A DNA stretch of 64,000 nucleotides, taken from Alkalinema sp. CACIAM 70d. Lineage in GTDB: Bacteria > Cyanobacteriota > Cyanobacteriia > Leptolyngbyales > Leptolyngbyaceae. The notes under the pieces were generated by a model, which was not told the DNA's origin, did no database searches, and saw only the letters and a program-made list of their open reading frames with translations. The position numbers and the translations under genes are program-made. Numbering within the stretch: the stretch's first letter is position 1; each line of letters begins with the position of its first letter. The stretch lies in NCBI GenBank assembly GCA_002148405.1, contig MUGG01000153.1:1-64000 (forward strand), written 5' to 3'. This document shows positions 6,372 to 15,299 of this stretch, one piece after another.

Positions 6372-7706
6372 TTAAAGATTAACTTCTCCTTGTAGCTTCT
6401 TAAACGGTTCGAGCAGCAAATCTATGATCCGACGGCGACGAGTAATGATTTCTGCACTGGCGGTTTGTCCGGGTTTGAGATCGATGATTTTACCTTGGCC
6501 TTGCACGTAATGACGATCGAGGGTTATATCTACACGATATACCTGTCCAATTGGATCTTGAGGATAGCTATCCGCAGAAATTGATAAAACCTTTCCTGAC
6601 ACCATGCCATAGTCCTGATAAGGATAGGCATCGAGTTTGATTTTGGCGGGCATTCCTTGACTGAGAAATCCCGCTTCGTGACTGGGTAAAAGGGTGGATA
6701 ACACTAAAGGCTTACCAGTGGGTGCAATTTCTGCGATCGGCTGATTGGGCTGTGCGACTTCACCAGGTTTTGTAAGTTTTAGACTCAAAATATTGCCACC
6801 CACAGGTGCATAAATAAACCGTTGCTTTCGCTTGGTTTTTGCAGTTGATAGAAGAACTTCAGACTCTCTAATTTTAGATCGGAGTTCCGTCGATCGAATT
6901 TTTAATTGTTCTGCTTCAGTTTGAGATTCTAAGGCAACTTGCCGTGCTTCTCCGCGTTTTTGTTCCATCTCTGACTGCAATCGTGAAGTTTCTGTTTCAA
7001 TTCGTTGTAAGTTTCCTTCATTCTCAGTAATCGATCGCGTTCGTTCTCGCAATCCTTGCTCCATTCCAAATAACTGTTCTCGAGAAATGGCTCCCTCATC
7101 TGCTAGGGGCTGTAACCGTGCTAACCGAGCTTGCTGGGCTTTTGCATCTTCCTGGAGTTGCTGTAGAAGTGAACGACTTGTTTGAATGGCTTGCTGGTTT
7201 TGAGCAATAGTTGCTTGGTGGGCATAAATTTGAGTCTCTGCGATCGCCCCTCGATTATCAGCTTGGAGGCGAATTTTCTCAATCATTGCCTCGGTTTGAA
7301 GCAACTCTGCCTGCATGGACTGGATTACGGTTTGCAACCGTTCGACTTCTTTGTCATCCATTTCAGTGTCAAATTCAACCAATAAATCTCCTTGCTTGAC
7401 AGTATCACCTTCCTTAACCATGACCCTTGCCGCTTTACCCAGTTCGATCGGATAGACCTTATAGGCTGCATCTTGAGGAATCAGTTTACCGTTAGATTGG
7501 GCAACTTCATCAATTTGTCCAAACCAAGCCCATGCTGTAAATGCGCCTGTGAATAAGATCCCCATGATCAGAAGCTGCTGGGGAAGGCGAGAAGAAGGCT
7601 GATCTAGAACCGTCTGGAGTGCAGGAGACCAAGTTTCTGGGGCTGACGAGACAGCAAGGGCAGGCTTTTCAGGTTTTTGCACTAGGGGCTTGTTAAGTGT
7701 GAGCAT
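6372..7706 (-). CDS. HlyD-family membrane-fusion (adaptor) protein of a peptide exporter
   Basis: 444 residues: a cytoplasmic N-terminus, one membrane segment near residues 45-65 (LLIMGILFTGAFTAWAWFG), the first half of a biotinyl-lipoyl-like domain (ARVMVKEGDTVKQGDLLVEFD), a long coiled coil at ~105-290, then the second lipoyl half and beta-barrel ending PGQTASAEIITRRRRI. This is the standard adaptor linking an inner-membrane ABC exporter to the outer membrane. It follows the HetC-like exporter on the same strand after a 482-bp gap and very probably works with it. An outer-membrane TolC protein is not in the window. Confidence 0.9.
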   Translation of the reverse strand: MLTLNKPLVQKPEKPALAVSSAPETWSPALQTVLDQPSSRLPQQLLIMGILFTGAFTAWAWFGQIDEVAQSNGKLIPQDAAYKVYPIELGKAARVMVKEGDTVKQGDLLVEFDTEMDDKEVERLQTVIQSMQAELLQTEAMIEKIRLQADNRGAIAETQIYAHQATIAQNQQAIQTSRSLLQQLQEDAKAQQARLARLQPLADEGAISREQLFGMEQGLRERTRSITENEGNLQRIETETSRLQSEMEQKRGEARQVALESQTEAEQLKIRSTELRSKIRESEVLLSTAKTKRKQRFIYAPVGGNILSLKLTKPGEVAQPNQPIAEIAPTGKPLVLSTLLPSHEAGFLSQGMPAKIKLDAYPYQDYGMVSGKVLSISADSYPQDPIGQVYRVDITLDRHYVQGQGKIIDLKPGQTASAEIITRRRRIIDLLLEPFKKLQGEVNL

Positions 7707-8188
7707 AGGATATTTTTAGTAGGAAGTAGGGCGGAAAACTGATTGATGCTGAGGGTGAAATAATTACGGGTAAAATGCTGAAATTGGTATGTTTGACTCA
7801 AGACTAGAACAATCGATCAATTGAATGGTTTAAGAATATTAAATAGAGACATGAAATTATTCCAAATCCTACTGAATTTAAGTGTGTTAAATAAAGTAAC
7901 TGGCAATACAAAACCTAAACTGAATTTGCTGCATAATTTCTTTGAAAGATATGATTCATGCTAGAGATTTGCTTCGCACCTAGCGCTTAGTTGATTGCGC
8001 AAACTTTGCATAAACTTCTTGCTATTTAGATCCTATTCATCCTTTTCAATGGGATCTGCCAAATTGGCATTTTTGTTCTTCGCTTACTCAATTCTTTAAT
8101 GATGTTGATTGAATTTGTTTCGAGTTAAGAGCTTGAGTTGAGAAGAGTCATATCCCAAAGCTTTTGATCTCATCAGGCAACGGGCAAG
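7707..8188. other. 482-bp intergenic gap between the exporter and adaptor genes
   Basis: AT-rich DNA without a credible reading frame on either strand. It contains the third TGCCA-N3-TGGCA palindrome (8057-8069) and probably the promoter of the HlyD-type gene. Nothing else is recognised. Confidence 0.6.
8057..8069. promoter_or_regulatory. Palindrome TGCCA-N3-TGGCA, site 3
   Basis: TGCCAAATTGGCA lies 120 bp after the stop of the exporter gene and about 350 bp before the adaptor gene start. It differs from site 1 by one central base. Confidence 0.4.
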
Positions 8189-11100
8189 TTATAGGTTCAG
8201 TTGTTGTTGGGCAAGGTGATAGTATAAGCCAGATTGTTCCATCAGCGATTCATGGGTACCTTGTTCGACTAATACCCCTCGATCGAGGACTAAAATTAAA
8301 TCGGCTCGCTGAACTGTCGATAGACGATGGGCAATAATAAACGTGGTACGATTTCGGCTAATGCGTTCTAAATTTTGCTGAAAACGACGCTCAGATTCAG
8401 TATCTAGGGAACTCGTGGCTTCGTCCAAAATGAGAATTGCGGGATCTCCAAGTAGTGCACGGGCAATGGCAATGCGTTGGCGTTGTCCCCCTGACAAATT
8501 CGTGCCTCGCTCTCCCACTTTTGTATTGTAACCAAGGGGTAAATCTTGAATAAAACTATGGGCTTCTGCTAACTTCGCTACGTCAATAATGTCTTCTAAC
8601 GTGTGATTGGGACGATAAATTAAGATATTATCCTGAATCGTTCCAGAAAATAAGAAACATTCTTGGGGCACGACGCCCAACTGCGATCGTAGGGAAGGTG
8701 GTGATACATGACGTAAATCATGTCCATCGATTAAAATACGTCCATTGGTTGGCTGATACATCCGTTGTAATAACTTGACGAGGGTGGTTTTGCCAGAACC
8801 ACTCCGACCCACGATCGCCACCGTTTGTCCTGCTTGCGCTGTAAACGACAGGTTCTGTAGGATATTACGATCTCCAGAACCATCATAATTAAACGTCACA
8901 TTGTCAAAAACCACCTCCCCTTGAATGGGGGGTAAGACCATGAGCGGTTGTCCGGCGACTTCCTCTGGGGTGCTGGCAAACACATCGTTGAGCCGCTCCA
9001 CCGAGATCAAGACTTCCTGCAACTCGTCCCAGACCCCAATCACAGATAACGCTGGCCCAATCACGCGCCCAATCAGCATATTGAAGGCTACAAATTGACC
9101 GATCGTCAATTGTTCTTGAATCACCAAGCCTGCTCCGTACCATAGCAAAGCGGTACTGCCAATGGCATTAATCGAACCGCTCATGATTTGAAGTCCATTG
9201 GCTAATTTTTGACCTTTGAACTGCACATTCAATAATCTGACTAGCCGTTCTTCCCAACGCCATCGGGTTTCCTGTTCGATCGCGGCTGTTTTGACCGTTG
9301 CGATCCCAGTCATCATTTCCACGACTAAAGAAGTCTGCTCCGAAGCTTCTTTAAAGACTTCCCGAGAGAGCCGCTTTAAAAATGGTGTTGCTAGCAACGT
9401 TAAAATCATCATGGGTGGGAGTAGTCCCACTACGAGTAATGTAAGCTGCCAGTTGTAATAGAACATCAAACCTAAGTAGACGATTCCCATGGAAGCATCT
9501 AGCCAAGTGGAAACTGCATGACGAATCAAAAATTGTTGAATTTTACTGTTTTCTTGAATGCGAGTAATGATGTCTCCAACATTCCGATCCTCAAAAAATT
9601 TCAACGGAAGGCTTAAAGTATGACGAATGAACCCACTCACCAACGTCATATCTAAGCGATTGGAAAAATAATCCAGTAAATATTGACGAACTGCAACCAA
9701 TCCAATTTGCCAGATCGAGAAGAGTAAAAGCCCGATCGCAAAGAGGTTAAGGGTCGAGATACTTTTTTGAGTAACGACCCGATCGAGGATAATTTGGGTA
9801 AAGAGTGGGCTAATTAGACCAAATACTTGAATTAACAAAGAAAGAAAAATGATTTGGCCTAAAACGCCGCGATAGGTCAATAACAGATGGCCAAATTTTC
9901 CTAGAGATTGCCCAGATTTAGATTCGGTTTCTCGTAATCGATCGGTCGGTTCAAGTTGTAGTGCGTAACCTGTCCAGTTCTCTAAAAACGCTTTTCGGGA
10001 TAGTTTTTGTTTTCCAAAGGCCGGATCGGCTATCAAAACAGATTGGGGTGTGGCGCGATACACCACGACATAGTGCTCACCTTGCCAATGGGCAATCCAA
10101 GGCGATCTCTGTTCAATGATCCGGTTGAAACTAGCTCGTACAGGCCGACTGACAAACCCTAATCGCTCAGCGGTCAAGGCTAAGTTGCGGAGAGAAGCCC
10201 CCGATCGTCCAACCCTGGCCCACTCTCGCAGTTGATGCAGGGGATATCGATGTCCCCAATACTGGGCAATCATCGCGAGACAGGCCACGCCACAGTCGGA
10301 AGAACTCTGTTGTTGAATGAAAGGATAGCCCTGAAATAAACGCTGCCGTCCCCGACGTTTAGGTTTCGGAAACTCGATGATTCTCGGTGTTATCGCAGAC
10401 TGGGAGGACGGGGCTGGGAGGTTGGGCTGGCTGCCTGGTGGGGTAGCTGCTTGTAGCTCTGCTGAGTGCTGGGGAGCCCGATCGGTTCGACGATGGGATC
10501 GAGTAGAGGGGGTAGGGGCGTTGTCAGAAGGATTTGAATGATTGGAAGCGCTAGGAACCAGTTGCGGCACGATCGTGATCGCGGTTTCCCATCGATCCAA
10601 CGGTAGTTGATACAGCAGCAAATCCGTGGCTGCTATCCATGCCTCAGGAACTGGGTTAGGATACCCCCATTGCTGACCGATCGTTGGGGCTGGTACGGTC
10701 TCATCTTGGCTAGCGATCGTTCCGCTATACAACCAACAACAGCCCGGTACCGCTTGCAGCAACTCTCCCCTTGGCAGTTCCAACGGGTTCAGATGGGCAA
10801 AGAGTTGTTGTAGTTGCCGACTACTTGTAGGGACACGATTTAGGGCTGTACGAGTCGCTAATCCACGGGAACCCAAATCCGTTTGAGTTTTGAAGAAAGC
10901 TAATTGCTGCCAGTCGGTGTGCTGTTGCTTTAAATGGGCCTGTAATGATGGACTTTGAGCAAGCAACGATCGTAAGGCTTCGCCTGTCCAAACTACCGCT
11001 AACCCTGCACTAGCAGCAACGGCACGGTAGGACAAGTGCTCCTCCGGGGCTAAAGCCTCTCCCCCTAAGCAGTCATCCGCTTCCAACAAGGCGATCGAAA

Positions 11101-11386
11101 CATCCCGATTTTGCTGGGGATCAGGTGTCAAAATCCGTGCGCGTCCTTCACAAATCAACCATAGTTCTAATGCTTGGCCCGACTCATACAGCAGGTCACC
11201 TATCGCAAAGGCTCGTTGCTGAAAGGGTATGTTTGCCAAAGATTCAAGGGGTAAATCCGCAATGCTTACCCAAAACTTTTGTAAAACCGAATGTGGAGAA
11301 TTAACCTGTGGGGAATCAATGCGTGAAGAATCAATGGAGGCGTGCCGAGCCTGTCCGGGTACAGCGAAACTCAAGTTTCGAGTCAT
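8189..11386 (-). CDS. HetC-like peptide exporter: cNMP-binding + C39 peptidase + ABC transporter
   Basis: 1065 residues in the order of Anabaena HetC. A cyclic-nucleotide-binding-like domain lies at ~50-160, with a possible degenerate second one at ~200-280. A Pro/Ser-rich linker leads to a C39 peptidase at ~345-480 with Cys365 (SSDCGVACLAMI), His438 (GEHYVVVYR) and Asp454 (IADPAFG), so the protease should be active. The membrane domain is at ~500-780. The ATPase at ~815-1060 has Walker A GRSGSGKTT, signature LSGGQRQRIAIARALL and Walker B AILILDEATSS. It should cut double-glycine leaders and export the peptides; the candidate substrates are encoded just downstream. An NtcA-type box lies 173 bp upstream. 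Confidence 0.85.
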   Translation of the reverse strand: MTRNLSFAVPGQARHASIDSSRIDSPQVNSPHSVLQKFWVSIADLPLESLANIPFQQRAFAIGDLLYESGQALELWLICEGRARILTPDPQQNRDVSIALLEADDCLGGEALAPEEHLSYRAVAASAGLAVVWTGEALRSLLAQSPSLQAHLKQQHTDWQQLAFFKTQTDLGSRGLATRTALNRVPTSSRQLQQLFAHLNPLELPRGELLQAVPGCCWLYSGTIASQDETVPAPTIGQQWGYPNPVPEAWIAATDLLLYQLPLDRWETAITIVPQLVPSASNHSNPSDNAPTPSTRSHRRTDRAPQHSAELQAATPPGSQPNLPAPSSQSAITPRIIEFPKPKRRGRQRLFQGYPFIQQQSSSDCGVACLAMIAQYWGHRYPLHQLREWARVGRSGASLRNLALTAERLGFVSRPVRASFNRIIEQRSPWIAHWQGEHYVVVYRATPQSVLIADPAFGKQKLSRKAFLENWTGYALQLEPTDRLRETESKSGQSLGKFGHLLLTYRGVLGQIIFLSLLIQVFGLISPLFTQIILDRVVTQKSISTLNLFAIGLLLFSIWQIGLVAVRQYLLDYFSNRLDMTLVSGFIRHTLSLPLKFFEDRNVGDIITRIQENSKIQQFLIRHAVSTWLDASMGIVYLGLMFYYNWQLTLLVVGLLPPMMILTLLATPFLKRLSREVFKEASEQTSLVVEMMTGIATVKTAAIEQETRWRWEERLVRLLNVQFKGQKLANGLQIMSGSINAIGSTALLWYGAGLVIQEQLTIGQFVAFNMLIGRVIGPALSVIGVWDELQEVLISVERLNDVFASTPEEVAGQPLMVLPPIQGEVVFDNVTFNYDGSGDRNILQNLSFTAQAGQTVAIVGRSGSGKTTLVKLLQRMYQPTNGRILIDGHDLRHVSPPSLRSQLGVVPQECFLFSGTIQDNILIYRPNHTLEDIIDVAKLAEAHSFIQDLPLGYNTKVGERGTNLSGGQRQRIAIARALLGDPAILILDEATSSLDTESERRFQQNLERISRNRTTFIIAHRLSTVQRADLILVLDRGVLVEQGTHESLMEQSGLYYHLAQQQLNL

Positions 11387-11558
11387 GAACCCAACCTCAT
11401 GTCATAATTCTGGACAATTAATCGATCTGGATATTACAGAAGCCTAGATCTACACAATCGGTGTCTCTAATGTCAATCAAAGCTACAGAAGTCTCTCCAT
11501 GAGGAGTGTAATAATTTAGAACACAGAATGGCTATGAAGAGAAAATCATATGCTTGAT

Positions 11559-11572
11559 GTAATCCAACATAC
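11559..11572 (-). promoter_or_regulatory. NtcA-type binding site upstream of the HetC-like exporter gene
   Basis: GTAATCCAACATAC fits the consensus GTA-N8-TAC exactly. On the minus strand a weak -10-like CATAGC (11531-11536) follows after 22 bp, the spacing usual for NtcA-activated class II promoters, giving a leader of about 140 nt before the ATG at 11386. Anabaena hetC is NtcA-dependent, which supports the call; the -10 match is poor and a six-base specificity can occur by chance. Confidence 0.5.
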
Positions 11573-11971
11573 TCGATGTCATTCAACCAATGGAAACGTA
11601 ATCAGCCACACCGGAAAAAATCATAGCTCACTCCTCCATGTCACAAGATGCAATGCATCAAGGAACTCAGATGTAACTAGTTCACCGTAGCTAAAATCGC
11701 AGTCGTTCAAGTGTTATAGTTATCACGTTCAATTTATAGAACGGTTAACGTCACTTAGTGCAAACAAGTTTTTGGTAAAGATGTGTTTTAGCTAAGCCTG
11801 TCTCAGCTAAATGTCTTCCCATCCACCGTACTAAAACTCATTGAAAGCGTATGAACTTCCTAAATCAAAACAGGAAGGTTCAGCAATGCCTTCTGTCACA
11901 GAAGTATTGGTTATCTTAACGTTCAAAACCGAAGATTTAGCGTTATTTTCAGGCAAAAACAGGCTAACTGA

Positions 11972-12055
11972 GTGAAGATCCCAATGCGAAGATACTAACG
12001 CGAAGATATGAACGCGAAGATGCTAACGCGAAGGTACTAATGTGTAGATACTTAA
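11972..12055. repeat. Six 14-bp tandem repeats
   Basis: Head-to-tail units of the type GCGAAGATACTAAC begin at 11972, 11986, 12000, 12014, 12028 and 12042, with the outer units more diverged. There are no spacers, so this is a minisatellite and not a CRISPR array. It lies about 590 bp upstream of the exporter start. Confidence 0.85.
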
Positions 12056-13109
12056 GTAACGCTAACCGATCGGTCGATGTAAAAGAGATGTTTCTCGTTT
12101 TATTTTCATAAAAGTTTACTTTCCACAATCAAGATTTGCATGGTCTCTCTATCAAATCATGGGGCTCCCATCCCATCAATACGTTTTTTGGCGTAGCATA
12201 GCTTGTTCTAAAAATAAGCAAGGTAACTTTGACAACCTTTAAACGTTAATAAAGTGCCAATATCAGCCACCTTATCTCTCAATTGACTAGATATGGATTG
12301 CACTCAGCACTACTAGCCAAGTTTATTGACATTCTAATACTGAGTATTAATAAAGACCCAATTTTTTGGGTTTCAGTACTATCACGCTGTTGAGGCTTTC
12401 CACGGCTGAGGAGGGCCATCTCTTTAATGAAGTTGTTCAATCCTGGAGTAAATGGAGACTCATCAAGGCTTTTATGGAATTGCGGACAAAGCGGTAGTTA
12501 GATTGACGGTCGTTAAATCGATAGTATTGAGATTGGCCCTGATGTTCTCCTGTTAAACCATAGCTTATTATCTCCCCGATTTCCTTACCGTTTCTCCTCA
12601 TTTTGATTAACGTCTCTTGATTAAAGTTCTGTTTGATGAATATCCAGTGTGAAACGGCCTATTCAAATTGGTTTGTTAAATTTATTGGAGTAGATTAGAA
12701 AATTGTGGGAAGCAAGGATGAATCCAGGTTTGGGAGCGCTGTTCCATCTACCATCTGGCTTAGTCTTATCTTCCAGCGATATAATTTTTTGTATCGATGC
12801 TGCCCACCCTGGCTCAAGAGTTTTCTAGACTATCTAATAAATCTGGAAGGTTGTAATAAAGCTTGTGGGCCACATAATTGACTGTAGTATCCATTCATTT
12901 CTGATTTTGGGCTGATTGGTAGCCTTTTCGCACCAGAATTCGTCTGGTAATCTCCTGAAAATAGCAGTAGCCTTAGGTAGAGAAAACTCGCAATCGAGCC
13001 AGCTGGCGTTCCCCTAGCCATCAAGTCAAGTTATCTAGCTGCGCGATAGAGTTATTAATTAGCTGTAAAAAATAGACCCTCGTTTGCACATCAGGGAGGA
13101 GAAAGGGAT

Positions 13110-13190
13110 ATGCACCTTAAACTGAAACAGACAAGATTAATATTTCTGAAAAGAATTTCTTGGGGACGATGTCCGTCAGTCAAGAAATGA
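13110..13190 (+). CDS. Possible 26-residue basic peptide
   Basis: A short frame reading MHLKLKQTRLIFLKRISWGR then CPSVKK, preceded by an unusually strong ribosome-binding region AGGGAGGAGAAAGGG. Nine Lys/Arg in 26 residues make it amphipathic or positively charged. It ends 66 bp before the LuxR-family gene and could be a leader peptide, a signal peptide-like product or chance. No homology is claimed. Confidence 0.25.
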   Translation: MHLKLKQTRLIFLKRISWGRCPSVKK

Positions 13191-13256
13191 TGGGGCGATC
13201 GCTAGGCAAGAATGAATATCCTGAGTGCATTTCAGCAGCTAGTTGGAGGCTGATTG

Positions 13257-14066
13257 GTGGAACGTCTTTCAGAAGTGGATTTCTATAATCTACTAGAATA
13301 TGTCTATGAAATATACGGGTTTAGCTCCATTCATAGCTTTTGGCAGGGTTGGTTAGCGGGTATTCAACGGTTTGTGCCCTACGAAATTGGCTATGGCTTA
13401 GCGATCACCCCGCAATGCGCGATCGTGCTTGCCCAGCAGCGATGTTGTTTGTCGCAGCAATACTTAACTACGATCGCAGACTATTTTCGAACCCATCCCT
13501 TATTAATAGATGGGGATCACCCATCGGATGTTTGGGGCAGTCTTGATCTCCAAGACCCTGCATTAATTGGCATCTTCGCTGACCCCTTCGGCCTGAAGGA
13601 GGGGTTGATCCTTCCCCTGATGCAGAATGGATCGGTGGATGCAGCTCTGAATGCAGAATCATTTAAGGCAGAATCGCTCAATGCGTCGTTTGACCTTTGT
13701 ATTCTCTTGTTCAGTACGACGCTTCCTTTATTAGATCGCCATCGTTTTCTATTACGGCTTTTGCAACCCCATTGTCTGCGAGCCTATCAGAATCTGTGTC
13801 GCCATTCTGCCAATATGCAAGAGGCCAGCAATCACAACATTTCAGCGATCGCACTTCAACAGCTAGGTCTGACTCAACGGCAGTCCGAAGTCATGCAATG
13901 GATTGTTCAAGGCAAGGATTCCCACGAAATTGCAACGATTCTGGGCTGTCGGGATACGACAGTTAAAAAACATCTTGAGCAAATTTATCGAAAATTCAAT
14001 GTCCAGAACCGGACAGCAGCCGTCGCTCATGTCTTAGTGGAACTGGGTGTCGTTGAATCTCGATAA
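13257..14066 (+). CDS. LuxR-family transcriptional regulator
   Basis: About 269 residues. The N-terminal ~190 residues form an unassigned sensor region (PF03472-like or GAF-like size; ligand unknown). Residues ~200-262 are a LuxR-type helix-turn-helix: LTQRQSEVMQWIVQGKDSHE followed by a TVKKHLEQIYRKFNVQNRTA block. The GTG at 13257 is preferred over TTG at 13254 because GGAGG ends 7 nt before it. It has no receiver domain, so it is not a classical response regulator. It is divergent from the peptide-export locus across 1.9 kb and may regulate it, but no binding evidence is visible. Confidence 0.8.
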   Translation: MERLSEVDFYNLLEYVYEIYGFSSIHSFWQGWLAGIQRFVPYEIGYGLAITPQCAIVLAQQRCCLSQQYLTTIADYFRTHPLLIDGDHPSDVWGSLDLQDPALIGIFADPFGLKEGLILPLMQNGSVDAALNAESFKAESLNASFDLCILLFSTTLPLLDRHRFLLRLLQPHCLRAYQNLCRHSANMQEASNHNISAIALQQLGLTQRQSEVMQWIVQGKDSHEIATILGCRDTTVKKHLEQIYRKFNVQNRTAAVAHVLVELGVVESR

Positions 14067-14240
14067 GGGGGGCGGTTCGCCGTCACCCTTCTGTCAGCTT
14101 TCTAGCGTCCAATCTTTGATTTGGGGCTTTTGTAGGTTGGATAATATCTGATAGTGATTGGTTAGGACGATCGCGTCTTTTGTATCCCGCGCTGTGTCCA
14201 GCCGCAATCACGACCCCTTCTCCGTCAGGTATCCCACCCA

Positions 14241-14657
14241 ATGCCCACAATCCTGTCTATCAACTGCGCGATCGACGCCCTGCTCCTCTGTCTGTCTGCC
14301 CTCTGCACGACCTGGCGACGGGTCATCGTGCCTTTGCATCTTCTGTTCCTATTGACCGTTTGCCTGTGGATAGGGGCCGCAGCACCCGCCCGAGCGAGCG
14401 ATCTCACCCAAGGTCAACAGGTCTTTGCCCTGCACTGTGCGGGATGCCATGAGGGCGGCGGCAACATTGTCCGGCGGGGCAAAACGCTGAAACTCAAAGC
14501 CTTAGAGAAAAATCAAGTGGCTACCCTGGATGCGGTTATTGCCTTGGTGACGAATGGCAAAGCCAATATGTCCGCCTACGTCGATCGTCTCACCCCGGCG
14601 GAAATTGAAAACGTCTCAGCCTATGTCCTAGATCAGGCTCAAAAAAACTGGAAGTGA
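14241..14657 (+). CDS. petJ: Cytochrome c6-like protein
   Basis: 138 residues with an N-terminal secretion signal (hydrophobic run VIVPLHLLFLLTVCLWIGAA ending PARA) and a mature class I c-type cytochrome starting near SDLTQGQQVF. The haem motif CAGCH is at 66-70 and the likely axial Met at 110 in NGKANMSAY, followed by EIENVSAYVLDQA. The protein carries electrons from cytochrome b6f to photosystem I or oxidase in the thylakoid lumen. Details around the Met differ slightly from textbook c6, so it could belong to a c6-like (c6B/C) subgroup. The true start may lie downstream of 14241, as the signal region is long. Confidence 0.8.
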   Translation: MPTILSINCAIDALLLCLSALCTTWRRVIVPLHLLFLLTVCLWIGAAAPARASDLTQGQQVFALHCAGCHEGGGNIVRRGKTLKLKALEKNQVATLDAVIALVTNGKANMSAYVDRLTPAEIENVSAYVLDQAQKNWK

Positions 14658-14708
14658 TTACAATAAATACTCCTGCCAACTAAATTCTTCATCTTTGCCG
14701 CGCATCCA

Positions 14709-15197
14709 ATGTCCCAAGAAATTGTCCAGTGGCTAAACGAAATTAAAGATCTCAAGCAACAAATCGCCGATCTCCAGCACAATCTGGTGGAGGTAACCGC
14801 TAGTGCTGACAAGTGGCGACAGTTGTACGAAACCGAAGCCCAACAGCGGCGACAGGATGTCACAGCGATGCAGACGAGAATTGCTGCGTTGCAGCACGAA
14901 ATTACTCAGCTTCAGTCCGGTCCCGCGATCGCCCCATTCCCCAGCGCTCTGCCCGAAACAGCCCCTGACCAAGGCTCCTCACTCCCTGGTACCCAAACCG
15001 ATCCCGCCACCCAAACCGATGGCTTCGTCAGTATGGAAGATTTAAAAATGCAACTGGCCAAAGTCTGGTCAGATCGGGAACAACTGACCCAAGCCCTTAA
15101 GGAAGAACAAGCGGCCCACGATCGTACCCGCAAGGACATGACCCTCGCCCTCGCCGATGCCATGGACACGCTGAGAAAAATGAGAGATTCCAACTAA
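14709..15197 (+). CDS. Coiled-coil protein of unknown function
   Basis: 162 residues: a heptad-rich coiled coil at ~5-80, a Pro/Thr-rich linker with repeated TQTD words, and a second helical segment at ~105-160 with KMQLAKVWSDREQLTQAL. It is soluble and has no signal peptide. It lies 51 bp downstream of the cytochrome gene and may share its transcript. I do not recognise the family; a scaffold or adaptor role is only suggested by the coiled coils. Confidence 0.6.
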   Translation: MSQEIVQWLNEIKDLKQQIADLQHNLVEVTASADKWRQLYETEAQQRRQDVTAMQTRIAALQHEITQLQSGPAIAPFPSALPETAPDQGSSLPGTQTDPATQTDGFVSMEDLKMQLAKVWSDREQLTQALKEEQAAHDRTRKDMTLALADAMDTLRKMRDSN

Positions 15198-15213
15198 CGC
15201 TCAATTTTTTCCA

Positions 15214-15255
15214 TAAAAAACAGGGATTGAACCTTCTGATCTCCGTTCAATCCCT
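15214..15255 (-). terminator. Intrinsic terminator of thrC
   Basis: AGGGATTGAAC (15222-15232) pairs with GTTCAATCCCT (15245-15255). Read on the minus strand the hairpin is followed by a T run (AAAAAA on the plus strand at 15215-15220), 45-85 bp beyond the thrC stop codon. Confidence 0.8.
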
Positions 15256-15299
15256 ATGCCTTGTTCAGTCCACTCAGTTGCTGGCTTGATCAAATAAGC

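Larger units (their letters stand above)
11387..13253. other. 1.87-kb gene-poor control region between the exporter and the LuxR-type regulator
   Basis: AT-rich DNA with no convincing long gene on either strand. It holds an NtcA-type palindrome (11559-11572), an array of six 14-bp tandem units (11972-12055) and a possible 26-codon frame with a strong ribosome-binding site (13110-13190). The remainder shows nothing I can name; decayed genes or small RNAs are possible. Confidence 0.6.

Noticed and set aside
11972-12055. Short repeats as a CRISPR array
   Set aside because: The 14-bp units are directly adjacent without spacers and no cas gene is present.
12830-13024. 64-codon minus-strand frame in the 1.9-kb gap
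   Set aside because: No ribosome-binding site, no recognisable composition or partner.
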